From contig NZ_JBHSNJ010000012.1 in assembly GCF_042657165.1 (NCBI RefSeq), positions 496,001 to 560,000 on the forward strand: a stretch of DNA of 64,000 bases. The letters are read 5' to 3'. Below, one piece after another: positions 34,562 through 45,694 of this stretch (the stretch's first letter is position 1; every line of letters begins with the position of its first letter). Both the position numbers and the translations under genes were made by a program. The notes below the pieces were generated by a model, which was not told where the DNA came from, made no database searches, and saw nothing but the letters and a program-made list of their open reading frames with translations. The stretch comes from Agrilutibacter niabensis (lineage in GTDB: Bacteria > Pseudomonadota > Gammaproteobacteria > Xanthomonadales > Xanthomonadaceae).

Positions 34562-35953
34562 ATGAACCCCAGCGTCGAAGCCATCGATACCCGTCTACCG
34601 ACGGTAACTACCCATATCTATCCGCGAGGCGGACTGGATGTGCTCTCCCGCTACGAAGTCGCCCGCCTGCGGGACGCTTCGGCGGGCGGCATGCACGACC
34701 TGCTGCGCCGGTGCGCCCTGGCCGTGCTTACCAGCGGCAGCGCTTCCGACGATCCGCGGGCGGCGCGCGAGCTCTATCCGCATTTCGACATTGAAGTGCA
34801 GCAACAGGACAGGGGAGTGCGCATTGACCTGCGCAACGCGCCGGCGATGGCCTTCGTCGATGGCGAGATCATCCGCGGCGTCGCGGAACTGTTGTTTGCG
34901 GCGGTTCGCGACCTGGCCTACATCGCGATCGAACTGGGCGAAGACAGCGGTCGTGACCTGATGAGCAGCGACGGCATCACCGACTCCGTATTCGGCCTGT
35001 TGCGCAACGCCCGACTGTTGCACCCGGCCGATCCGAACCTGGTGGTGTGCTGGGGCGGCCATTCCATCTCGCGCGAGGAATACGTCTACACCAAGCAGGT
35101 CGGCTACGAGTTGGGCTTGCGCGGGCTCGACATCTGCACCGGCTGCGGCCCTGGCGCGATGAAGGGCCCGATGAAGGGTGCAACCATCGCCCATGCCAAG
35201 CAACGCAGGCGCAACACGCGCTATATCGGCATCACCGAACCCGGCATCATCGCAGCCGAGTCGCCGAATCCCATCGTCAACCACCTGGTGATCATGCCGG
35301 ACATCGAGAAGCGCCTCGAGGCGTTCGTGCGGCTGGGACACGGGATCATCGTCTTTCCCGGCGGCGTCGGCACGGCGGAAGAGATTCTCTACCTGCTCGG
35401 CATCCTGCTCAGGGAAGAAAACGCCGGCCTGCCGTTCCCGCTGATCTTCGCCGGGCCGAGCACGTCAGCTCCATACTTCGAACAGATCGACCGTTTCATC
35501 CGCCTGACCCTGGGCGAAGAGGCGACCAGGCGCTACGAGATCATCACCGGCGACAGCGCCGAAGTCGCAAAGCGGATGGCCGCCGGCATCCGCAAGGTGC
35601 GCGAGCACCGGATCGCCCAGAAGGACTCGTTCTTCTTCAATTGGTCGATCGCCATCCCGCAGGATTTCCAGCGTCCCTTCGTCCCCACCCACGAGGCGAT
35701 GGCGGCACTGGACCTGCACCATGGCCGCAAGCCGCATGAGCTGGCCGCCGATCTGCGCCGTGCGTTCTCGGGCATCGTTGCCGGCAACGTAAAGGAAGAG
35801 GGAATGCGCCGCATCGATGAGCATGGCCCCTTCGAGATCCATGGCGACACCGGCATCATGCATTCGCTGGATGCGCTGTTGCGGGCGTTCGTCGAGCAGC
35901 GCCGGATGAAGATCGCCGGTGAGTACCGGCCCTGCTACCGCGTGATCGTCTAG
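34562..35953 (+). CDS. ppnN: Nucleotide 5'-monophosphate nucleosidase PpnN (YgdH)
   Basis: A 463-residue enzyme close in length to E. coli PpnN (454). The central LOG-family Rossmann domain has CTGCGPGAMKGPMKGA and the catalytic/nucleotide motif FPGGVGTAEEI. The N-terminal domain (THIYPRGGLDVLSRYEV) and the C-terminal DUF3412-like part (GDTGIMHSLDALLRAF) are both present. PpnN cleaves purine and pyrimidine monophosphates to base and ribose-5-phosphate and is stimulated by ppGpp in E. coli. It is monocistronic here. Confidence 0.93.
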   Translation: MNPSVEAIDTRLPTVTTHIYPRGGLDVLSRYEVARLRDASAGGMHDLLRRCALAVLTSGSASDDPRAARELYPHFDIEVQQQDRGVRIDLRNAPAMAFVDGEIIRGVAELLFAAVRDLAYIAIELGEDSGRDLMSSDGITDSVFGLLRNARLLHPADPNLVVCWGGHSISREEYVYTKQVGYELGLRGLDICTGCGPGAMKGPMKGATIAHAKQRRRNTRYIGITEPGIIAAESPNPIVNHLVIMPDIEKRLEAFVRLGHGIIVFPGGVGTAEEILYLLGILLREENAGLPFPLIFAGPSTSAPYFEQIDRFIRLTLGEEATRRYEIITGDSAEVAKRMAAGIRKVREHRIAQKDSFFFNWSIAIPQDFQRPFVPTHEAMAALDLHHGRKPHELAADLRRAFSGIVAGNVKEEGMRRIDEHGPFEIHGDTGIMHSLDALLRAFVEQRRMKIAGEYRPCYRVIV

Positions 35954-35974
35954 TCGAAAAGGCTGGCGATCAAC

Positions 35975-36370
35975 TCAGTGGTCGCAATCGGCATCCCCGC
36001 TCCAGTCGGGCTTGCCGCCGACGGTCGCGGAAAGATTGCCGCAGCGGTCACCCGACTGTGCACCCGTCGCCGTCGCCGTGATGGTGTAGGTGCTGGCCGT
36101 CGCGTTGACGGTGATGGTGTAGTAAGGGGACGTCGGGACCGTCGGGTAGGTTCCCGATCCGCAGCCCCCACCGCCGCAGTCCGCATAGGACGGGTTCTCC
36201 GAGCGCCACCGCTCCAGTGCGAGCTGCATGTCGCCAACCGAGCGCAACGCATCGGCGCGGCGTCCTTTCCGGGATTGCTCGAGGTAATTCGGGATCGCGA
36301 TGGCGGCGAGAATCGCGACGACAGCCACGACGATCATCAGTTCGATCAGAGTAAAGCCCTTCTGGCGCAT
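35975..36370 (-). CDS. pilE: Type IV pilin PilE
   Basis: A 131-residue type IVa pilin. The type III signal MRQKGFTLIELMIVVAVVAI places PilD cleavage between Gly and Phe, and the Glu-5 of the mature protein is present. The C-terminal part has a GDCG-like run and a pair of cysteines (DRCG...DADCD) forming the D-region. The start at 36370 is set by the prepilin motif. It diverges from the minor-pilin genes across 158 bp; in most Xanthomonads pilE instead ends that operon. Confidence 0.92.
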   Translation of the reverse strand: MRQKGFTLIELMIVVAVVAILAAIAIPNYLEQSRKGRRADALRSVGDMQLALERWRSENPSYADCGGGGCGSGTYPTVPTSPYYTITVNATASTYTITATATGAQSGDRCGNLSATVGGKPDWSGDADCDH

Positions 36371-36528
36371 GTTTGGCCCCCGGCCCCCGGCGTGGAGCGA
36401 TAGTAACACCGCGAAGAAGTGCTGGGCCCGAGCGTCTGTCCTGCGAATGAGGCCGTCCGTCCGTCGGCGCTTGCCCGGCCTCGAGGTGGGCACCTAGAGT
36501 CGCCGTTGGGGAATTCTGAGGGCCCGAA

Positions 36529-37125
36529 ATGGATTATTCCGCGAGGTCTCGCATGGCCGGCTTCACGCTGATCGAACTGGTTGTGGCCATGGTCGTGCTG
36601 GTGATCATCTCGATGGCGGCGCTTCCCGTCTATCGGGATTTCTTCGAGCGCTACCGGTTGCGCGGCGCGGTGGACGACATCACGAGTGTCATTGCCACTG
36701 CCAGGGCGGGCGCCGTCAAGGCGGATCGCGACGTGAGCGTGAGCTTTAGTGGCGGCGCGAACTGGTGCGTGGGGGCGGCCTCGGCTGCAGAACCCACCGG
36801 CGGCGCGCCGGCGGCTGCCGCGGTCGCGTGCAACTGCGTCAGCAACAGTCCGCAGTGCGTGGTGGCCGGTGCGGACGTGCGGGTTGCACCGGGCAAGCAT
36901 GCGGGCGTGACCATTGGCTCGGTTCCGGCGACGTTCTCGTTCGACAGCAAGATGGGACTGGTGCAGCCGCTGGGCTCGGCGTGCACGACGCTCAAGTCGC
37001 CCAACCTGAAGTACACGGTGCAGATCAGCGTCAATGCCCTCGGGCAGACCACGACCTGTTCCACGGGCCCTGCAATGGCGGGAGTGACCTCATGCACGGA
37101 TATGGGGGTTGCAGCATGCCCATGA
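36529..37125 (+). CDS. fimT: FimT/GspH-type minor pilin
   Basis: A 198-residue minor prepilin with the type III signal RMAGFTLIELVVAMVVLVI and a GspH/FimT C-terminal domain. It belongs to the priming set (FimT-PilV-PilW-PilX) that initiates pilus assembly; FimT of some Xanthomonadaceae and Legionella also binds DNA during uptake. It contains several cysteines (ACNCVSNSPQC, GSACTT, CSTGP). It overlaps the next gene by 10 bp. Confidence 0.9.
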   Translation: MDYSARSRMAGFTLIELVVAMVVLVIISMAALPVYRDFFERYRLRGAVDDITSVIATARAGAVKADRDVSVSFSGGANWCVGAASAAEPTGGAPAAAAVACNCVSNSPQCVVAGADVRVAPGKHAGVTIGSVPATFSFDSKMGLVQPLGSACTTLKSPNLKYTVQISVNALGQTTTCSTGPAMAGVTSCTDMGVAACP

Positions 37126-37700
37126 TGAAGCGTAGCGGACGCGGACTGGCGGGCCGGTCTGCGCTGGCCGGTTTTTCGTTGATCGAGCTGATGGTCGGGA
37201 TGGTCCTGGGCCTGATCGTGGTCTCGGCGGTGATAACGCTGGTGCTGTCCATCATCCAGTCCAACAACGGGACCATCCAGGCCACGCGCCTGACCCAGGA
37301 GCTGCGCGCTACCGCGGCCGTGATCGCGGCGGATGTGAAGCGTGCCCGCGGCGTCGATGATCCCTTCGCAACTGCGACCCAGGTGGGGGGCAATCCGTTC
37401 CGTGCGATCGATGCCGCGACGGCCGGGTGCCTGCGCTATTCGTATGCCAATGCACCTGGCGGAAACTTCCACGCCATCAGCCTTGCCAATGGCTCGGTGA
37501 TGCTGGCCGCGGGCAATGCGCTGCCGGCTTGCGGGACTGGCCAAACCCTGAACTCGCCTTTCATCACCATCAGCGCGCTGTCGTTCGTACAGAACGGCCG
37601 GAGCATCACCGTGACCCTGACGGGTGCGCTCGACTCGGCTCCCGAAATCCAGCGCACGCTGACCCAGACCATTTTCATCCGATCCCTTGCCGGCACCTGA
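37116..37700 (+). CDS. pilW: Minor pilin PilW
   Basis: A 194-residue prepilin: the signal LAGFSLIELMVGMVLGLIVVS is followed by a long helix and a globular domain with LTQELRATAAVIAADVKRARG, as in PilW-type minor pilins. The ATG at 37116 has a G-run upstream; ATG at 37122 is equally possible. It lies between fimT (overlapping) and pilX (15 bp). At 194 residues it is shorter than the usual PilW (about 250-350). Confidence 0.87.
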   Translation: MPMMKRSGRGLAGRSALAGFSLIELMVGMVLGLIVVSAVITLVLSIIQSNNGTIQATRLTQELRATAAVIAADVKRARGVDDPFATATQVGGNPFRAIDAATAGCLRYSYANAPGGNFHAISLANGSVMLAAGNALPACGTGQTLNSPFITISALSFVQNGRSITVTLTGALDSAPEIQRTLTQTIFIRSLAGT

Positions 37701-37715
37701 GCCTAAGGCGCGACC

Positions 37716-39470
37716 ATGACCACGCAACGTTTCGCTCGCCAAGTCACCCAACGCGGTTCGGCACTGCTGGTTGCAGTCGTGCTCCTGCTGTTGGCCGGCA
37801 TCATGACCTTGTTTGCCTTGAACGTCGGAGTGTTCGAGAACCGCAGTACGGGTAACGACATCCGCGCAAAGATGGTGAACGAGGTGGCGGAGGCCGGTTT
37901 GTCGCAGGGCTTCGAGTACCTGATGCGGCAGCAGGCTGCGTTGATGGAGGATTCGACCCTGTGGCGCCGTTGCGGGGCCGCAGAGGTTGCCTATCCCTGC
38001 GGTGCGGTAAGTGCCGCCACCTACGACCACGATGCGGACGTGACCACCGCTCCGATCACGCGCCGCGAGACGATGTGGCGCCTGGTGGATTCCGGTCACA
38101 CGGACCCGAACTTCGATGATGCGATGGTGCCGGCGATGCTGCAGTTGCCCAATACCATCCAGAAAGTCGGGGCGGGTGCGGAAACAGCGAATGGCGGTTT
38201 CTCGGTGGCCTATGGTGTCGCTCCCGTCGTGTGCTTCGTCGCGACCCGCAAGACCGGCGAGCTCAATACCGCCCCCATTCGTTGTTCAACGGATATCAGT
38301 ACGGCAAGCAACCGCCGTATCGCCACCTTCGTCAGCGTGGCACAGGTGCTGGGCGAGTCCTCCCGCACCACGCTGACCCAGACCGTAGGCCGTTTTGCGT
38401 TGGTGGATGCGCCTGCGGCGAAGCCACCGGTCATCGCATCGGGCTCAGTGGACGTGACCGGTGGCCTGCAGATCGTCACCAATCCGAACTCGGGTGGTCC
38501 AGGCGTGCCGGTTTCGGTCTGGACGCGCAAGGACGTCTCGAAGACGGGTACGCCCAACACGTGCTATGCCGACGAATTCTTCCGCTTTGGCGCCAAGAAC
38601 AACGCGCCGCCGACGTTCGGGGGGACCGTCGTCAAGACCATCATCTGCGACACCTGCCAGTGCAATGGCGACAAGTCGCTGTCCTACGACAAGTCCGGCA
38701 ACGTCCAGGACGAAGGCATCGACATCCTGGATGTCGAGGGCGACTCCAGTAGCAACGGGACGGGTATCAATTACAACGTGCGAAGCGACGCGCTGTCCTA
38801 TCCCACGTGCGAGTTCCCGCCTGATCTGTTCGGCCACGTATTCGGGGTCCAGGCCTGGTTGGACAATGACCACGACTGCTTTGCCGAGACCAAGGTGATG
38901 GGGACGTTCACCAACCCCAATACCGGTGCGGAAGTGCTCATGGGGGCGGACGAGGCGTTCCTGTTCTCCTACGCGGAAACCGTCATCAATCCCACCGCGG
39001 CAACCGTCGCCCTCAATGCGCTGACTTCCGAGCAGCAGGCAATTACGGCCTATCCGAGTACCGCCCTTTCAGGCCTGGTCTGGTGCCAGTCCAACTGCGA
39101 TGTCGGCTCCAATACCGTGGTGGGCTCGGTCGACAACCCGGTCGTGCTCGTTATCGACGGTTCGGCGCGGATCCAGGGCAAGGTTTTCGGCCTGGTCTTC
39201 ATACGCTCCACCACCGGCGGCACGCTCACGCCCGCGGCCGGGTACACGATGACGAGCGGGGAAGTGGCGGCCGGCGGCAATGCCGTGCTCGACATGAATG
39301 CGGGGGCGACCGTCTATGGCGCCATGGTGGTGCAGGGCAAGGTGGACAAGGCCAACGGTACCGCCGCCATCATCTATGACGAGGTCGTCCTTGGCGCCAT
39401 TGGCAAGAATCCGAAGAACAACCGTTACGCGACGCTGCCTGGCGCGTGGAACGACAATGCCTCGTACTGA
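37716..39470 (+). CDS. pilX: Large PilX-type minor pilin
   Basis: A 584-residue protein with the PilX N-terminal region (QRGSALLVAVVLLLLAGIMTLFALN) that lacks the Glu of ordinary pilins, followed by NEVAEAGLSQG. Typical PilX proteins are about 150-220 residues; the extra 350 or so residues include Cys-rich segments (IICDTCQCNG, WCQSNCDVG) and a C-terminal repeat-like beta region (GKVFGLVFIRSTTGGTL, AGATVYGAMVVQGKV). I recall long PilX proteins in other Xanthomonadales. It is inferred to sit at the pilus tip. It lies 12 bp before pilV. Confidence 0.85.
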   Translation: MTTQRFARQVTQRGSALLVAVVLLLLAGIMTLFALNVGVFENRSTGNDIRAKMVNEVAEAGLSQGFEYLMRQQAALMEDSTLWRRCGAAEVAYPCGAVSAATYDHDADVTTAPITRRETMWRLVDSGHTDPNFDDAMVPAMLQLPNTIQKVGAGAETANGGFSVAYGVAPVVCFVATRKTGELNTAPIRCSTDISTASNRRIATFVSVAQVLGESSRTTLTQTVGRFALVDAPAAKPPVIASGSVDVTGGLQIVTNPNSGGPGVPVSVWTRKDVSKTGTPNTCYADEFFRFGAKNNAPPTFGGTVVKTIICDTCQCNGDKSLSYDKSGNVQDEGIDILDVEGDSSSNGTGINYNVRSDALSYPTCEFPPDLFGHVFGVQAWLDNDHDCFAETKVMGTFTNPNTGAEVLMGADEAFLFSYAETVINPTAATVALNALTSEQQAITAYPSTALSGLVWCQSNCDVGSNTVVGSVDNPVVLVIDGSARIQGKVFGLVFIRSTTGGTLTPAAGYTMTSGEVAAGGNAVLDMNAGATVYGAMVVQGKVDKANGTAAIIYDEVVLGAIGKNPKNNRYATLPGAWNDNASY

Positions 39471-39482
39471 CGGAGCGCACCG

Positions 39483-41888
39483 ATGAAACGCATTTATCGC
39501 ACTCCAGGTCTGTCGGGTGGCTTCAGCCTGATCGAGGTCATGATTGCCGTCGTCGTCCTGGCGACGGGCCTGCTTGCGCTGGCGGCACTCCAGGCCAGCC
39601 TTACCCGTTCTTCGGCCGAAGCCAAGACGCGCAGCCGCGTCGCGGCCATGCTGTCCGCGCGAATGGACGAACTGCGCGGCAGCGGCTACGACAATGCGCT
39701 GCTGGACCCGGGTTCGGTCACGACCACCAGTACGGCTGATGGCTGCGATGGCGACGCGACCGACTGGGTCGACTGCGCGCGCGTCCAGGCGAACCTCGGC
39801 TCCTTGACGGTTCAGCAGACCAACTCGCTCTGGACCAGTGACGCGGGTGCCGCGGTTTTCGACGAAGTCGACGACCGCGCTGATGTCGTGGACGGCAATC
39901 CTGAATTCGTGCGGGTCACGCTGCAGGCGAGCTGGACCGCTGCGAATACGGCGGAAGGCACCCATCGCCTGGCCATGACGTCCGAATTCAGCGCCCTGGC
40001 GCTACGTGATTCGTTGCTGCCGCCGCCGCCGGCTTCGAACTCGACGACCGGCAGCCCGATCGTCCGTACTGATAATCCGGCGGGCCCGGGCGTCATTCCG
40101 ATCGCGGTGGGTGGCGGCGACGCGACCGCGGCATCGAATCCGAGGCCGGAAGTGGTCGGAAAGAACAACAACGCCACGGTTACCGGTACCCGCTTCGACG
40201 TCCTGACCTATAACGGGCTGACGGGCTCTGCCGTAATCCAGCGTCGTGTTGAAACTGCGGTAGTGAAGTGCCAGTGCCGGCTGGGTGCAGGCGGCAACAA
40301 CCTGCCGGAAATCTATCGCACCTCGCAATGGCCGGCCGTCTGGACGGGTGAACGCTACGACGTGTATGCAACCAACCCGGTCTCCGCCGCGCCTGGACAG
40401 GGCAAGGACTCGGGCCCGAAGCCGAACGTGGACCAGAGCCCGCTCTGCCAGGAATGCTGCCGCGACCACTTCGACAGCACGGCCACCAACGTGGCCAAGT
40501 TCGATCCCGAGCGCAGCGGCGCGCATGGCCACTACAACGTGAGCGGTGGCGTCCTCACGGCACTGGCGGTCAACGACGTCGACTACGTGGATTCGTGCCG
40601 GGTGATCCGCGTCGATGGCTTCTGGCGCACGGCCTCCGACATGTACTCCCGGCAGTTCGGACTGCTGGCCACCGAAACGGTCAACGGCAAGGAGGCCGCC
40701 ACTGGCGTGCCGGATGACGCCGATCCCGTCAAGACGGCGACCAACTACCAGACCTTCGTGAAGGACTATCTCGCGCAGATCGACGGAACCGTGGGGACGG
40801 CGCCTGCGAACGCGCAGACCATGTTCGACCAGGTGGCCCGCGAGCTGAACGAGCCCGCCGACGTCGACATCGCGACCCCGTCGGCCAGCGACTATCGCTA
40901 TCTCCATGGTCGCGGCCTGTACCTGGACTATCTCGAAGAGAAGGCGCGCAAAAAGATCGAAGCCATCTTGGCCGATGACGGTCCGAGCGGCGAATGCCCG
41001 ACCGGCTCCGACGTGGCCGAATGCATCCTGCCGTTCCTGCCCTTCACCACCGTCAACGTCACCGAACTTGCCAAATGGACCGCTTCGGATACCGCCATCC
41101 TCAGCATCAATAGCGGAACCCTGCTGGGTTCGAATCCTTCGCAGCCCTCCGGCGGCCGTACCATCGGCGTGAAAAAGGGTATTGCCGACAACGAAGTTGA
41201 CATCAACATGAGCAACTTCGGACTCGCAGCCTCGAGCGACTCCGTTTTCAACAACATCACGGGTGTCGACACGGGTGATGCGGCGGCGATGGGAAGCGAC
41301 GCACAGCCCTTCGACGTAGGCGGCAGCAGTTCGCCCCCGAGCTCTGGCGAGGAGTTCACGGTCAGGATCTCCGGCATCACGACCCAGGACCCTGACGTGT
41401 TCTATTCGGTCGCGGCGGGCGGGGACACCGGCGAATGCCTGCGTCCCAACGCCACGGCTGACTATCGCTGCGCGACCAACACCACTCCCATCGCGGGTGG
41501 TGCGATCACGTTGTCGAACTACTGGATCGAGACGACCACGTCCCAGTCGATGACCGTCACCTGCTACAAGAATGGCAACGTGACCCAGCCGATGTCGGCA
41601 ACTGACACCGTGAGCCGCCCGACATTCCGCGACTTCATCGTCTCGTCGGCGGTCATCGGCGCCACCAGCGGATCGATCACCCAGCCGACGACTACCGACC
41701 ACAAGAAGACCGAATCGACCTTGGTCACCTTCACCGGGTTGGCTGCCAATGATCTGATCGTGGTCACGCTGACGCCCCAGTCCCTGACGGATGCCCAGCA
41801 ATACGCCACCATCACCAGCTGCGACACCAACGGCGGCGGAAACCAGATCAACAACATTGTCTGGAGCAAGCCGTGGGAACTGCCGTGA
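39483..41888 (+). CDS. pilV: Very large PilV-type minor pilin
   Basis: An 801-residue protein with a regular type III signal, LSGGFSLIEVMIAVVVLATG, and a PilV-like start (LLALAALQASLTRSSAEA...RMDELRG). Ordinary PilV proteins have 150-200 residues. The remaining 600 or so residues form an exported region with a Cys cluster (PLCQECCRDHF, KCQCRLG), a helical section near residues 430-510 and Thr/Ser-rich beta-like repeats to the end. The frame is open throughout, so this is a true long protein and not an assembly artefact. The extension could be a tip adhesin module; this is inference. Confidence 0.82.
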   Translation: MKRIYRTPGLSGGFSLIEVMIAVVVLATGLLALAALQASLTRSSAEAKTRSRVAAMLSARMDELRGSGYDNALLDPGSVTTTSTADGCDGDATDWVDCARVQANLGSLTVQQTNSLWTSDAGAAVFDEVDDRADVVDGNPEFVRVTLQASWTAANTAEGTHRLAMTSEFSALALRDSLLPPPPASNSTTGSPIVRTDNPAGPGVIPIAVGGGDATAASNPRPEVVGKNNNATVTGTRFDVLTYNGLTGSAVIQRRVETAVVKCQCRLGAGGNNLPEIYRTSQWPAVWTGERYDVYATNPVSAAPGQGKDSGPKPNVDQSPLCQECCRDHFDSTATNVAKFDPERSGAHGHYNVSGGVLTALAVNDVDYVDSCRVIRVDGFWRTASDMYSRQFGLLATETVNGKEAATGVPDDADPVKTATNYQTFVKDYLAQIDGTVGTAPANAQTMFDQVARELNEPADVDIATPSASDYRYLHGRGLYLDYLEEKARKKIEAILADDGPSGECPTGSDVAECILPFLPFTTVNVTELAKWTASDTAILSINSGTLLGSNPSQPSGGRTIGVKKGIADNEVDINMSNFGLAASSDSVFNNITGVDTGDAAAMGSDAQPFDVGGSSSPPSSGEEFTVRISGITTQDPDVFYSVAAGGDTGECLRPNATADYRCATNTTPIAGGAITLSNYWIETTTSQSMTVTCYKNGNVTQPMSATDTVSRPTFRDFIVSSAVIGATSGSITQPTTTDHKKTESTLVTFTGLAANDLIVVTLTPQSLTDAQQYATITSCDTNGGGNQINNIVWSKPWELP

Positions 41889-41896
41889 CCTGATGG

Positions 41897-41926
41897 TTGA
41901 CGGGCGACGGCCGCATCTGCAGAATA
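41897..41926 (+). promoter_or_regulatory. Candidate promoter of tRNA-Asn
   Basis: TTGACG (41897-41902) and AGAATA (41921-41926) are spaced by 18 bp just upstream of the tRNA. The leader would be very short. Confidence 0.35.
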
Positions 41927-41935
41927 TGCGGCCTC

Positions 41936-42012
41936 GCCCGAATAGCTCAGCCGGTTAGAGCACTTGACTGTTAATCAGGGGGTCGTTGGTTCGAGTCCAA
42001 CTTCGGGCGCCA
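41936..42012 (+). tRNA. tRNA-Asn(GTT)
   Basis: A 77-nt cloverleaf with CCA encoded. The acceptor arm pairs GCCCGAA with TTCGGGC, the anticodon arm is CTTGA-CTGTTAA-TCAGG with anticodon GTT, and the T arm has GGTTCGAGTCC. It sits between pilV and fimT2. Confidence 0.97.
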
Positions 42013-42024
42013 GATTCAAAGCAG

Positions 42025-42047
42025 AAACCCGCCGAAAGGCGGGTTTC
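42025..42047 (+). terminator. Terminator after tRNA-Asn
   Basis: AAACCCGCC and GGCGGGTTT pair around GAAA, followed by CTT. It ends the tRNA transcript and may also serve the converging fimT gene. Confidence 0.8.
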
Positions 42048-42081
42048 TTGCGTCTGGGGATCATGCTCGCGGTGCTCCGGC

Positions 42082-42624
42082 TCATTTCCCGTAAACACAC
42101 TCCCAGGCGGCGCTCGCCGTCGGCTTGCCCGCGCGAAAATTCCCGGAATTGGACAGCACCAGCGTTGTCGCGCTGGTCACTCCCCTGGAATCGCACAGGG
42201 TGAAGGTCACGTTCGATCCGGCGCTTCCGCCATTGGGCTGGAAAACCAGCTTCGTGCGGCCCTTCGTGGTGCGCAGGTGGGTCCCATCCGGGAGCGCCTT
42301 GCCACCGGCCAATCGCGTTTCGCTGGCGCCCGGCATCCGGTCGCCGTTGATGTCGGCGAAAGCCATCCAGCCAAGATCCCAGTTGGTCGAACCGCTGCAT
42401 TGCCCCGAGGCCGCAACGGGGCAGACCACGACCTCGCTCCCCGCTATGGCCGAATGACGGACTGCGTGCAGCAGGCTGGTGGCCAGGCCCGCGCGCACCG
42501 AACCGGCGTTGGCGGCGGCTTTCGCGTGCGACCACGCGGGGATGGCCACCGCCAGCAGGATCGCGGCGATGATCATGGCTGCAAGGGCTTCGATCAGGGT
42601 GAATCCATTCACGCGACACGGCAT
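42082..42624 (-). CDS. Second FimT/GspH-type pseudopilin
   Basis: A 180-residue prepilin with signal RVNGFTLIEALAAMIIAAIL and a GspH/FimT domain (WDLGWMAFADINGDR, LPDGTHLRTTKGRTKLVFQPNG, LCDSRG). A perfect AGGAGG ribosome site precedes the ATG at 42624. It is on the opposite strand to the pilin operon, separated from it by tRNA-Asn, so it is an independently expressed second FimT-type protein. A role in DNA uptake or in pilus priming is possible. Confidence 0.9.
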   Translation of the reverse strand: MPCRVNGFTLIEALAAMIIAAILLAVAIPAWSHAKAAANAGSVRAGLATSLLHAVRHSAIAGSEVVVCPVAASGQCSGSTNWDLGWMAFADINGDRMPGASETRLAGGKALPDGTHLRTTKGRTKLVFQPNGGSAGSNVTFTLCDSRGVTSATTLVLSNSGNFRAGKPTASAAWECVYGK

Positions 42625-42771
42625 CTCAGGCCTCCTGGCTCGGAGCCGACATGCTGGCTGTCCCATTCATCCGCCGCAGTCGGCGCAGCACCGACCCGGT
42701 CGTAGGAAAACCCCGCATCCGCCCCCATAACCGGGACTGGCTACACTCAACGATTGCCTGAAATTCCGTGC

Positions 42772-44808
<2,037 letters not shown>

Positions 44809-44834
44809 AGGCCCCCAGGTCTACAAACAAAAGC

Positions 44835-44864
44835 TTGCCGCCGGGGGCGCTGCCGGGATACACT
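44835..44864 (+). promoter_or_regulatory. Candidate promoter of tRNA-Val
   Basis: TTGCCG (44835-44840) and TACACT (44859-44864) with 18-bp spacing lie 34 bp before the tRNA, a suitable distance for a short 5' leader. Confidence 0.55.
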
Positions 44865-44898
44865 GCGCGCCCCTCGCAGCAGGGTTTTCGGCTGCAAC

Positions 44899-44973
44899 GG
44901 GCGGTTAGCTCAGCGGTAGAGCACTACCTTGACATGGTAGGGGTCACAGGTTCGAACCCTGTACCGCCCACCA
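44899..44973 (+). tRNA. tRNA-Val(GAC), integration target
   Basis: A 75-nt cloverleaf with CCA encoded. The acceptor arm pairs GGGCGGT with ACCGCCC, the anticodon arm is CTACC-TTGACAT-GGTAG with anticodon GAC, and the T arm is ACAGGTTCGAACCCTGT. From position 44927 to its end it is repeated exactly at 57548-57594, so the gene is the attachment site of the element that follows and its 3' part is reconstituted by the element. Confidence 0.97.
44927..44973 (+). repeat. attL: 47-bp direct repeat in tRNA-Val
   Basis: Identical to 57548-57594, from CCTTGACATGGTAG to the CCA end. This is the left attachment-site junction; the crossover lies somewhere within the repeat. Confidence 0.93.
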
Positions 44974-44981
44974 ATTAAATC

Positions 44982-45001
44982 AACGGCTTAGGCCGTTTTT
45001 T
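44982..45001 (+). terminator. Terminator after tRNA-Val
   Basis: AACGGC and GCCGTT pair around TTAG and run into T6. It is inside the element, so the element brought its own terminator for the rebuilt tRNA gene. Confidence 0.85.
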
Positions 45002-45017
45002 AGTTGGCTCAACAAGG

Positions 45018-45040
45018 CCAGTACGGAAAAAATACGGAAA
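45018..45040 (+). promoter_or_regulatory. Putative integrase arm-type sites, left end
   Basis: CCAGTACGGAAA followed by ATACGGAAA. The same CCAGTACGGAAA and further TACGG copies occur at 57441-57470 beside the other attachment site, in the same orientation. Repeats at both ends of an element suggest integrase or accessory-factor binding. Confidence 0.55.
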
Positions 45041-45068
45041 ACCGCTCTGTCAAAGGGGCGGTTTTTTT
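45039..45068 (+). terminator. Second terminator inside the left end
   Basis: AAACCGC and GCGGTTT pair around a loop of about 12 nt and run into a T7 tract. It insulates the cassette region from transcription entering from the tRNA. Confidence 0.7.
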
Positions 45069-45694
45069 CGTTTCCGGGCCCGGCCTCACAGCAGGGTCCA
45101 GCGAATCAAAAAGTACGGTTTGAGGGGAGGGATGACGCCCGCTGTCGGATCGCCGCAACTCTCCAGCCCTGTTAGACAACGGATCTTCAGGGGCTTTGCG
45201 CCGGTCAACCGTAGGGCACCCTAATCCTGCAATTCCGTAGGCATAAAACGTATCGCCTCAGATTGTGCGATATGCACGCCGTGCTTCCGAAGCCAACTCA
45301 GCAGGCGACCACCGCTAACCGCTTCATGCGGCTAGCTTTCGCGCCTTGACGCTTCGCCGGTCCGCACCTGAACATCCAGTGCATATGCCCCGATCCGGGG
45401 TCTACTAAGCGTTATACGGTGCTGGGACTGCATTGCTAGCGCCCACCACCAGGCAACACCGCCGCAACTCTTGCGGTCGGCTCCGGCAAGCAGTCTTCAT
45501 TGCACCGCAACCGGTGAGTCAACGGGCTTCGGCACTGGCGGACACAATCCCGCACCCCAATTGCCCTGCTCTTCGGCCACGCCCCGCGTCATGGCATCCG
45601 GCTAGAGCCCCGTCCGGCAACTTGGTAACGTAAAGGCTAACGGCGGGGTTATCGGGGAGCTTCGGTCAATGGCGTCAGCACTCCAGCCAGCCCC
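45069..45694. other. No supported gene; possible decayed integron sequence
   Basis: No convincing gene is present. Two core-like heptamers occur: GTTAGAC at 45171 and GTTATAC at 45411. The second is followed after 15 bp by a TTG-started frame of 66 codons (45433-45633) with no recognisable features, in the position a cassette ORF would take. The stretch may be the remains of an attI site or of a decayed first cassette ending at attC1, but I cannot prove either. Confidence 0.35.

Noticed and set aside
31213..34584. 1123-codon open frame on the minus strand
   Set aside because: It is the mirror of the Oar-like receptor gene; GC-rich codon bias keeps the antisense frame open. The plus strand has a signal peptide, plug and barrel motifs.
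40002..41801. 599-codon minus-strand open frame within pilV
   Set aside because: Antisense of the long pilin; no ribosome site or family features. The plus frame has the prepilin signal and operon spacing.
45433..45633. 66-codon ORF before attC 1
   Set aside because: TTG start, Arg/Pro-rich composition and no family. Mentioned as a possible decayed cassette, but not supported enough to call as a gene.
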